From Saccoglossus kowalevskii (lineage: Eukaryota > Hemichordata > Enteropneusta > Harrimaniidae): a stretch of DNA of 13,678 nucleotides. The first letter of the stretch is position 1. The number at the start of each line of letters is the position of its first letter. This document shows positions 1-9,100 of this stretch, piece after piece. Under the pieces are notes generated by a model, which saw only the letters and a list, made by a program, of their open reading frames with translations, ran no database searches and was not told where the DNA came from. The stretch is taken from the NCBI RefSeq assembly GCF_000003605.2, contig NW_003128865.1:425917-439594 (forward strand). The letters run 5' to 3'. The position numbers and the translations under genes are program-made.

Positions 1-1046
1 TTGGAAAACGTCTCATCATACTCCTACCTTGGTGTTAAAATCAATGCTACTGGTAAACTGAACAGAGCTCAAGAAGACCTTAGTCACAGAGCAATGAAGG
101 CACTTTTTAAACTAAAACAATTACTCTATGCAGACCCAAATATTCCAATCAAAACACATCTGAAATTGTTTGATGCTATGGTTAAACCAATTTTACTCTA
201 CTGTAGCGAAATCTGGGCAAGCAATATTATTAATATGCACTCAACAGACTTGTTTAAACAATCCTTGCCTATGGAAAAATTACATCACAAAATGTGCAAG
301 TACCTACTACAAGTAAACTGTAAAGCCACAAACTTGGCATGTTTACTTGAACTGGGAAGATATCCACTTATCATCTCAAGCATCAAACGTATGATTAACT
401 ACTGGCTGAAAATAAAACATATGGATGAAACCACTCTGATCTCTGAGGCCTACAAACTTGGCACCAATTTGGACAAAGAAAACGTCAGTAATTGGACCAC
501 AGGCATAAAAAAATTACTGAACCTTTTGGAAATTAGTGATGTTTGCGAAAAAACCAGTATTATCCCAGTAGCTACAAAAAAACTAAAAAATATGTTTGAG
601 AAACACTGCACAGAAACAATGCATAATGACAATAAAGGCACTAATCACAAAAATAAACTTCGTACCTACAGACAGCTGAAAACTGATTTTGCACTTGAAA
701 AATACCTTGAAATTATTAAAAACCCCATCTACAGATCATAAGGATAAGTGCCCACATACTTCAGATTGAAGTTGGGCGATATCACAACATAGATGTCTTA
801 AATAGAACATGCCCTGTCTGTGACTCCAATGAAATTGAAGATGAAGAACACTTCCTCTTCAATTGTAACCAGTACAAATTTGAAAGAGATGCTTTGTTTG
901 AAAACATAAACTTATCCGGTAATCTGAAAGCACTTCTCAATAACAAAAATTCTGAAACCGTCCAAGCAATTGCCAAGTTTATCAGCGACTGTTTCAATAA
1001 AAGAGAGAATTTCATGAAAAGCAATTTACCAGCTGCCTCAAAATAA
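1..1046 (+). pseudogene. Non-LTR retrotransposon (LINE) reverse transcriptase, C-terminal part, frameshifted
   Basis: The window opens inside a LINE ORF2-type protein. Frame 1 is open to the TAA at 739-741 and reads YLGVKINATGKLNRAQ near its start, then MVKPILLYCSEIWAS. This is the typical end of a non-LTR reverse transcriptase, where the YLG motif and the 'thumb' region follow the palm. From about 735 the homologous reading moves to frame 3 (RISAHILQIEVGRY) and runs to TAA at 1044-1046. It includes CPVC at the start of a C-x2-C...H-x4-C motif (CPVC then EEHFLFNC), the zinc-knuckle-like C-terminus of many LINE ORF2 proteins. The frame change near 725-740 means this copy cannot make an intact protein. 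The endonuclease and RT catalytic core lie left of the window, so truncation there cannot be judged. The clade is not assigned. Family recognition is strong. Confidence 0.88.
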
Positions 1047-1215
1047 CACCAACAAAATATTTATATAATAATATTTTCACAGTATTACTATTTATTTCTT
1101 TTTTATTATTATTATTATTATTTTTATGTATTTTATTGTTCCTTATATCCTTATTGTATTCTAATCTAGATCCCAGAAGGGATACGATATCAATAAAGGT
1201 TGTTATTATTATGAA
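1047..1215 (+). mobile_element. 3' UTR and ATT-rich tail of the LINE
   Basis: After the ORF there is a short AT-rich 3' UTR with a TTATT run near 1104-1125. It ends in GATATCAATAAAGG followed by TTGTTATTATTATG. A polyadenylation-like AATAAA just before a short ATT microsatellite is characteristic of the 3' end of several invertebrate LINE families. The exact last base is uncertain within a few bases because the tail is repetitive. Transposase-like coding sequence starts immediately afterwards. Confidence 0.75.
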
Positions 1216-1220
1216 GTTTC

Positions 1221-2404
1221 TTGCATCTGTTGTGTAGACTGGAACCAGTTTTGACCATGCATGACCACAATCATCCAGGCAAGTCTGGTATTTCAACAAA
1301 ATTAAAAAGCATGGTTAAAGTTAAGAAGACTACCAAAAGCAATATACAACGGACTGCTGCAGATACAGTACAAGAGGTGATCGGTAATGAAGACATATTA
1401 GACAAGCCATCATACAGTCACCCCCTGGAAGCTAATTTAATTCGCACTGCCAACCTTCTTAGACAAAAAATGATAACTAAGAAACCATGTGCAATAGATT
1501 TTGATCTTGAAACTGGTTTCCTGCCTCCAGATTTTGTCAAAAAAACCTTAGAATAGATGGTGCACATCATCTGATATTTTACACACAAGACCAGTTACAT
1601 CACCTAGGCCGATCAAAGACATGGTACATGGACGCAGCATTTAAGATTGTCAGCCAACTATTTTATCAGTTGTTCTCCATTCACGCCTTCATGAAAGAGG
1701 ATTGTGGAAATATCAAACAGTTGCCGTTGGTGTATGTTCTGATGTCAAGGAGAACAGTAAAAGACTACAAGGAAGTTTTGAAGACCGTTAAATTAGCTTT
1801 GCCATGACTCGGGGTACAGAAATTTGTGATGGACTTTGAGGCAGCTATGTGAGCTGCGGTGAGGAGCATTTTTCCTAGCACCTGCATCAAGGGCTGCTGC
1901 TTTCACTAGTCACATTTTGTGTCCAGGAAAGTTGGGCAGCTCGAGTTGCAAATTGCTTATAACGAGAACAGCCCTACTCATCATTATTACCGCCAACTAA
2001 TAGCATTACCATTCCTACCCGAAGATGAAATCATCGATACATTCAACTTATTGGCTGCAAGATCAGTAGAAGAGACAGATGGACTCGTGCATTATATAAG
2101 ATCGACATGGATAGAAAGCGCTACTTGGCCACCATCATCATGGACGCACAAATAACAACGTTGAGCGCTGGCACCGCCGTTCAAATTCAAGAGTAGGGAG
2201 AAGCAAGCTTCAATTATACATCACCATACCGCTACTGAGAGGCAGTGTACACTAAAGTATAATAACAATTCATTAAAGAAGACAAATTTCAACAATTACT
2301 AAAGATCAATATACAGACAAGTACAAGGCACAATATTTAGGTTGTGGGATAACATGTTGCTGGCGACATTACGACAACTTATCTCATACTCTGTTGCAGC
2401 AAAA
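1221..2404 (+). pseudogene. Degenerate Mutator-like (MULE) transposase with partial FLYWCH finger
   Basis: Frame 3 (1221-1553) contains HDHNHPGK, the C-terminal end of a FLYWCH zinc finger, followed by the linker usual in FLYWCH/MULE proteins. At a run of seven A (1539-1545) the homologous frame changes to frame 2. It continues with RIDGAHHLIFYTQDQ, then WYMDAAFK (first catalytic Asp region), FVMDFEAAM (second Asp region) and KGCCFH (the GCxFH signature), to about 2145. In-frame stops interrupt it at 1805-1807, 1850-1852 and 1907-1909. Frame 3 resumes at 2151 with NNVERWHRR, a conserved MULE motif, and frame 2 again after 2303 with YRQVQGTIFRLWD. The finger's N-terminal half is missing because the LINE tail abuts it. 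It is non-functional as a transposase. No terminal inverted repeat was identified. Confidence 0.85.
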
Positions 2405-3090
2405 TATACGGTCCAATCAAACACTAAATTTGTACAATTGTACACAAGCAAAACAGTACTTTTCATTGCCACCACGTACATCCTTCAAAAAGAGATATAT
2501 CAAAACATGCAATGTAAACAATATATGCAAACTATGTATGCATACATGTATATATATATGAAATACATACCAAACAACAAAACAAAAAGAGATATACCAT
2601 ATTGTTAATGACATTGCACGCCCTTTGTTACGTGTCAATATTTGTGACAACACGTTTTTGGTGGATCAGTCCAAAAATTACATCTTTTTCAGGGGTCGAA
2701 TGCTGTGAAATGAATAATGAAAGCAGCAAAAAATAATAATTCATTGAAACAAACACTGTGGTCTATATACACACACTGGGAAAAGTACAAAGCTATTGAA
2801 ATTGGGTCGAGGTGGTGGGTCGAGATGTCTAGGGGTACTGGGTTGAGTTGTCCAATGAAAAACGGGTCAAGATTCTTTTGAGTTGAGATGTCCAGCACCC
2901 AAGTATTACCATAGCTAAATTCACTATGTACAATGTATCATTCATTCCAACCAAGAGTGTATGCTGCAAATAGCTCTAATAGAGCCGCTCTATACTGCTT
3001 GGTTATTACACAGTGATATACAGAATGTATTGTGATCCCATCTGTAAAATGTATTTCAGTCTTGCTGTTTCTATTATTGTATCTTTGTAG
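2405..3090. other. AT-rich non-coding region between the MULE remnant and the first visible NDUFAF5 exon
   Basis: No exon or protein family is recognisable on either strand. There is a short ATGTATATATATATG-like AT stretch near 2545-2561 and a cluster of GGGTCGAG-type short repeats at 2804-2895 (separate entry). The stretch before 3091 is taken as intron because the exon there has an acceptor site. The preceding NDUFAF5 exon was looked for here and in 1-2404 and not found. Confidence 0.6.
2804..2895. repeat. Degenerate GGGTCGAGATGTCC-type short repeat cluster
   Basis: Related units begin at 2804 (GGGTCGAGGTGG), 2817 (GGGTCGAGATGTCTAG), 2840 (GGGTTGAGTTGTCCAA), 2864 (GGGTCAAGATTC) and 2880 (GAGTTGAGATGTCCAG). 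An isolated GGGTCGAATG lies near 2693. Spacing is irregular (13-24 bases). Most differences are C/T or G/A changes, several at CpG, as expected of an old tandem repeat decaying by CpG loss. Confidence 0.6.
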
Positions 3091-3131
3091 GTAGCTTTCA
3101 GGATGACTGACCGACTTCGAGATATAGTAAG
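3091..3131 (+). CDS. NDUFAF5: NDUFAF5 exon a (41 nt)
   Basis: Reads [13 protein letters not shown] plus two bases of the next Arg codon. It aligns with the conserved segment just before the SAM-binding strand (human has SRVADRVYDIPR there). The acceptor is TTTGTAG before GTAGCT and the donor is GTAAAG at 3132. A second AG lies inside the exon (CTTTCAG, ending 3101); using it would remove the Val-Ala-Phe part, so the upstream AG is preferred by homology. Phase 2 donor. Confidence 0.85.
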
Positions 3132-6100
3132 GTAAAGTCACACAATTACAATATTTGTTCTATAGCACATTTGTTCTACGGTATATCACTAATTCAGTGA
3201 TTGGGTGAATACCACCTGACATAATGGCTGTTACAATAAAGTGGTTTACTCCCTCCTGATGGCATGAGCTTTGGACCCAGGACAATATGATGAGAAACAG
3301 CAAACACATAGCTTAGTTTACCCACAATATGTTCACAAATAAAACTCGTATAACCAGAAATGATTTAAAAGTCGACTACACATGACTGAGTGAAAATTTC
3401 ATATACCCACAGTCCCTGAGGGAGTGTGATATACCATCCCCTCCTACAAGTGGAATGAAATCAAAACTCTAACTCTAAAATCCATTTCTTACATATGTAT
3501 ACATAAAGCCAGACCACAAATATACTTTTTCAAGTAAAAATCCAAGGGATTTTTTTTTTCAAATCAAGTGAATATTTTTATTTTTTACAAGGAATCTAGT
3601 TTTGCTGCTTTTAGATGACTTTATGTGGGATAAGGAATGTTAATATAATTTAGAAAATTATACTAATTTCAGTTTTATTTATGAAAGTTTTTTTTCACTG
3701 ATTGTTGATGAGTAAACTACAGGAAAAAAAGGATTTTAAAATATGGCTTCTTCTTTAGTATTTGAACCATCCTTGATTCGAAAAATTTATTTCTGTTACT
3801 CAGAACACCTAACACCTAATTTGAGTAAAATATCACCAGCAACCTTCAAAATGAAAAAAAAAATACATTTGAAAAGTTGTGTGTGTGTGTGTGAACACGA
3901 AGAACTAACATGTATATTTCCTAGTTGCTGTAATCATAGTTAAAATGAATGAAGATTTTTGTATATTTTTAACAAGTTTGGACATGTCTTTAAGACATTT
4001 AATAGCCCGTGCTAACCACTGTTTCCTTCTGTGCATGACCGCAATTGGGTCTATCTGATACGCAAGCATATGTACAAATGAAGAATTTAGTCCAAAAGCC
4101 TTGAAGCATGTTGTTTGGCAAAGTCAAATTGTTACCCGACTATTTTATGAAATCTTTAAATTTAAATGTATAAACTCTATATTGTTTTACAGAAAATTTC
4201 CAGTTGCTCTTGACCTTGGTTGCGGGAAAGGTCATATAGCTCAAAATATTATGGATGTAAGTAGAGATTTAATTTGTGTACAAAGTTTGTATAATACAGT
4301 TTGTGTTTTCTAAGAAAAGTCACTGATCCACCATCGTTGATGACCATTAAAATAAAATCTTTTCAGGGAACACACCAGGGAACCAGGTGGTGGCTCCTCA
4401 CCCTCCCTGGGCGGACGTTTCAGGACTACCATATCAACCGACTCGAACTGAAAGCAGTATACTTAGCACTACCACACTTTCTACCTGTAGTTCGAGACCA
4501 CAGAGTCCTGCTCCGCACAGGCAACACAGCGGTGGTCTTTTTCAAGAAGGAGGGGGGACGCGCTCATCATCGTTGTCAGTCCTAGCGGAGCAAATCCTCC
4601 TTTGGTGCCTGGAATACAATGTGGAGCTAACCGCAGACCACCTTCCAGGGGTGAGGAACAGTCTGGCAGGGGCCCTTCCAAGGCGGCTCCGTCTCCAGAA
4701 CACTGAGTGACTGATACAAGCCTCCAGGCTGTTTCCGCTGTGGGACGGTCTAAGGTTAGACCGGTTTGCCGCACCCCGGAACGCCAAGCTCTCGACGTAC
4801 ATAACACTCCTGCCGGCTCTAAGAGCTTGGGCCAGGGTCGTTTTGCTAACCCTGTGGACCCACTTAGTTGTGTACGCCTTTCCTCTCTTCCCGCTAGTTC
4901 ACTGAGCACGGGAGAAAACTTCAACAGGTGCACACCTGCATATTTTTATTGGTCACACCCAATTGGTCAAACAAGGCCTAGTTTCCACTTCTGTCACAAA
5001 TTCTAGTCGAAACACCAGTAGTGCTTCTGGACTTGCCATCCCAACCAGACGGCGCACTACCAACGAGTCCAGTGGGTATCACTTACACACATAGAGGCTC
5101 TCATTAGACCCGCACATACGAAAGCTTTATCTCAGCGGGCTGCCAACGTCCTGGCCAGGGCAAACAGGGATTCCACCAATGCAGCCTACATTTCTAGGCT
5201 GCGAGCATACACTGATTGGTGTAGCGGAAGGGAGATTGATCCATACCATCCCTCTATTGGCCAGGTAGCAGGCTCCTTCATCCACCTGTTTGACGAACTG
5301 GGTTTGTCCTACGCAGCGATCGTTGGCTACAGGTTGGCCTTGTCCCCCACCATTGAGAACGTACGGGAACAAGACTAGTCGATTGTCGTATTATTAGGAG
5401 ACTATTTACTGCTTTCCAGGCGCCAAGACCCCATACAAGGGAACCACCCAACTCGGACTTGTTGGATGTGTTGTCCGCTCTAAGCAGACCACCCTTTGAG
5501 CCTCTCTGATCAGCACCACTCAAATTTTTCGACGTGGAAAATAGTCTTCCTACTGGCCCTCGCCTCAGGTAGGCGTCTACCAGAGCTGGGGGCATGTTCT
5601 TCTCGGATAATGTACCGCCTTTATGGACAATCAAGTTGTGCGAAAGACACGAATCGGGTTTCTCGCCTAGAACCAAATTGCAGGACATGATCCTCACCCG
5701 ATTGTCATCCCCCAGTTGTCAAATTTTGTCTGCCCGGTGGGTCAGGAGGAATTGCTTCTTTGCCCGGTTCGAGCACGGAGTTGCTTCCAAACCGTACTAA
5801 GGATTCAGGACGGGGTGCCAGGCACATGTCTTTGTGTTACGGCCCAGGCAGGCAGGATAGGCCGGCCTCCCCACTTCCATAACCAGGTGGTTTACTGCGA
5901 CTGTATTAGAGGTCTATAATACTTTAACTTCCTCGACACAGAGCTTGCAGAGACACCAAGTATGAGCGCATGAGGTCTGTGCGATTGCCAACTCACTAGT
6001 GCTTGCGTCAGGTGCCCCCCTTAAGCATACACGGAGGGCAGGCTTCTGGAGAACACAGAACGTCTTTATCAAATACCACCTAACAAACACCAAATCCATT

Positions 6101-9100
6101 GAGAAAGGTCTCTTTAGGTCAGGTCCTGTCTTGGCTGGTCAGTCTTGGTTTGCTGACCCAGCTCGAACGACCACAAGGGTCTCTGCACATAGGCAGTAAG
6201 TCAGTCTCTGCATTTTATGCAGACAGATTTCTCTACCGTCAGCACTCTCCTGGAAGCTCCCAGGACCCGCTTTGCAATCTATGCCCTTATGCAGAACTGT
6301 TTTGCTCTTTACTTCGAAAGCTTACTACCCCCAGAATTGGGTTGGGGTCTAGCTTTCTTGGGCACACCGAACCCTGTCACCGTAGCAGCATTTTGGCTTC
6401 TTGCTCCGGGGACAGCACAGGCAAGGTAAGACACCACCCTTTTTTGGGCCTTAACCAGGGTGTTGAGTGATTATTGTATTTTATCCCAGACTGGGAAAAG
6501 ACTTTCATAATTTTTCAGTTTGCCCGGAAAACCCGCCACCTATTGGCGTCTGACTCTGTCTACAGTTCAAAATAGTCATTTTGACTGACTGGAGTCTATG
6601 GTGGGTAATTGAACGTAGTGAATTTAGGCAGAGGGTTCTTCGAACCCACCTATTCATACCCATAGTTCATACCCATCATAGACTCCAGGTCCTCCCCAAC
6701 CACCCCACTCTTTCCGTAGCATTGATCTAAGTCCTTGAGGCGGAGAGAAAGGAACTAGAGTGATTGTACAGCCGGTAATGGCACTGCCATATGACCTCGG
6801 TCACGTAGTTCGTGATGTAAGGGAAAGAGAATCTTGGGGTCATGGGGCTTCCCCTGACTTAGATTCTATCTCTCCGTCACCGGCAGAATTGCTGATTAAT
6901 GCCTGCAGTTCAAAATAGTCATTTTGACTGACCAGAGTCTATGGTGGGTATGAACTATGTGAATAGGCGGGTTTGGAGAACCCTCTGCCTAAGTTATTTA
7001 TTTTTTGATTTGAATACTATCTCACTTGCAGTTCTTGCAAACATGAACATTGTTTGATGTAGAATCAGAACTAATTTGTTTCTTTTATTCCTAGGACATG
7101 GTTGATACACTTTACCAATCTGATATGTCTGCAGAGATGTTAGTAAGTTACTTCTACATCATCTACTGGAACTTTATGATGTCATTGTACATGCATTTAT
7201 GTTATTTCTATGGTTTCCATAAATACACCACTGTAAAATACTTTGTTTTAGTTGGAATTAATTTTGAAAAGATTTTTTGGGTGTTTTGTATAGAATTTAT
7301 TTTCACTGATTTTTGTAGAATTGAACGTGAAATATATAGGAAAAAGGTATATTCGCTGGATTTTATTTTCACTGAATCTCTTCAGCGAAAAAAAATAAAT
7401 AAATGGAAATAAATCATTTTACATCAATTTGGACTGAATGTTTTATCAAACCAGTACTATTGAGAACAATGACTTGAACTGACATGCAAAAATAACATTT
7501 CTATATCACATTTATGTAGCATATTTGTTTTAGTACATATAAACCAAAAATATTATTTGTACACTGAATCATAAAAGTATTACTCATTTTGTCCATACCT
7601 CTGTTATTTACATAAGCGCATACATTACTAATAGATCAATAGATGGATTCACATAAAATTTATGTGACAAAATACTGGCTAAGCTTACTATACACTGTTT
7701 AAACTCATTCTTGCTTAATTCTCAGAGTGAGAATGCGATAATAATAACTGATATACCGGTATTAGGATAATGCCTGCATGTACACTGGATATCGCAAGAC
7801 TGTAAATAGTTTGATGGACTTATTAATCTCATTCATTGTTTTACAGGAAAGAAGTCATGTATGTGAGAATGTTCAAACTATTAAAATTCATTGTGATGAG
7901 GAAAATTTGCCATTCAAAGCCGAATCTCTGGATTTAGTCATAAGCAGTCTCAGGTTAGTGACAGCCTCAACAATTAACATTTTACAATTTGGCAGCCATT
8001 GTTGTTGTTGACAATTACTGTAAAATCTGTATTAGAAGCTGCGACTTCTATTAAAATGGTACAATGCAACAGAGGGGATGCAGCGTCTATTAGAGCATCT
8101 ACACATATGAGAAATGATGAATTTTTGGTTCTCAATTGTTCAAAAATAATGGGTACAACTTCTATTAGGGATGTGGTTTCTAATACAGATTTTACGGTAC
8201 AAGGTATAGAGGGAATTACAACAGCATGTTTCTCTACAGTTTATTTTATCATCTAAAACCATTTGCAAATCACAATTTATAGAAAAATCCTGTTCTGAAG
8301 CTTGAATGTTCTAGAGTAGTCACAAGTGACTATTTCCTGTTGATAAACAAACATTTTGTGTTTGTTTATCAAAGTGACGCAGGACTAAGAACATAAAGGA
8401 GTCTGTTATGCAATAATAATAATGATAATAATTGTTTATTGCATCTTCAGAAATATACATTTCTTTCAGTATATAGCAATAGAAATATTAATCAATACAG
8501 AAAAATAAAATAAAATATAACAAGTTAGTAAGAATTTTAAAAAGTAAATAAAATATAATAAGTTCAAATCACATGTTTTTTGTGCTTTGTTGGAATGCCA
8601 TGAAGATAAATTGTGCAACATGCTTAATTGACATGGACAATGACATGGACAAAGAAAGCTCCTTTCAATATTGCAAATAAAACAGTGATTGTAGTGAAAC
8701 CACAAACTGGCTTATTGAACAGATTATTAATATACTACCTCATTATTTCATTGAGACTGCTGCAGTCATTCTACCACAATACCAAAATTGAATCGTGGTA
8801 ATTATGCTAGTGAGTTGGTGGGGTGAATTTTATGCTGTCAACTAAGGCAGCTTTTGTTCATATTACCCTGACATGTTGATTATGTGCAAGTGCATTCAAC
8901 ACCCACGTTCCATAATGTCACCGCATATCACTAACACTTAATAGTAATGAAAAAGCTACAAAATAAACCAATCATGGTAATTTGGGCGGACCAAAATTAA
9001 AGTAAGAAAAATATCATGGGCCAGTCTATAGTCTATGGAAAGTGTTAGTTTTACATATTATAAACTTTAGATCTCAACTTAACTGTTTTGTCATACGACA

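Larger units (their letters stand above)
4366..6994 (+). mobile_element. DIRS-like tyrosine-recombinase retroelement, 5'-truncated and decayed
   Basis: In order the segment shows an RNase H remnant, the following conserved [14 protein letters not shown] and [14 protein letters not shown] blocks, a tyrosine recombinase core-binding domain, a recombinase catalytic domain in pieces, a non-coding stretch, and a terminal block of direct and inverted repeats. RNase H directly before a tyrosine recombinase, with inverted-type ends, is the architecture of the 3' half of DIRS-order elements. The reverse transcriptase and methyltransferase-like domains that normally precede are absent, so it is 5'-truncated or partly deleted. 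Many frame changes and stops show it is old. Boundaries are approximate: the left edge is judged from composition, the right edge from the end of the repeat block. Confidence 0.85.
4257..7094 (+). other. NDUFAF5 intron between exons b and c, carrying the DIRS-like insertion
   Basis: This 2.8-kb intron is mostly occupied by retroelement sequence (about 4366-6994), visibly richer in G and C than the flanking intron. Only about 110 bases of AT-rich host sequence remain on the left and about 100 on the right. The right remnant carries a pyrimidine-rich acceptor ending TTTATTCCTAG. Confidence 0.85.

Noticed and set aside
2342-2608. 88-residue open frame
   Set aside because: Its first part is the tail of the decayed MULE transposase; the remainder is translated AT microsatellite (MYAYMYIYMKY).
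2689-2898. Minus-strand 69-residue frame with repeated LDIST/LDP
   Set aside because: The repeated residues come from the GGGTCGAG-type DNA repeat, not from a protein.
3098-3106. ATG at 3103 as an NDUFAF5 start codon
   Set aside because: The residues before it (VAFR) match the conserved family segment and a splice acceptor precedes them, so this is an internal exon rather than a translation start.
3180-3435. Possible MITE bounded by GGTATATCAC inverted copies
   Set aside because: Only 10 bases match, the flanks do not, and no target duplication is visible; this can occur by chance in AT-rich DNA.
4481-4933. Minus-strand 150-residue frame
   Set aside because: It lies opposite the RNase H and following DIRS-like coding sequence, which has clear homology on the plus strand; a shadow frame.
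5278-5697. Minus-strand 139-residue frame
   Set aside because: It lies opposite the tyrosine recombinase coding sequence; no family resemblance in this direction.
6217-6429. Plus-strand 70-residue frame after the recombinase
   Set aside because: No recognisable domain; it overlaps another open frame. GC-richer DNA has fewer stops, so length alone is not evidence.
4366-6994. LTR retrotransposon or endogenous retrovirus
   Set aside because: No DDE integrase, protease or parallel LTRs; RNase H is followed by a tyrosine recombinase and inverted-type repeats, which fits DIRS.
7999-8256. 85-residue open frame across the inverted-end element
   Set aside because: It runs through both inverted ends and repeats in an intron, with no similarity to known proteins.
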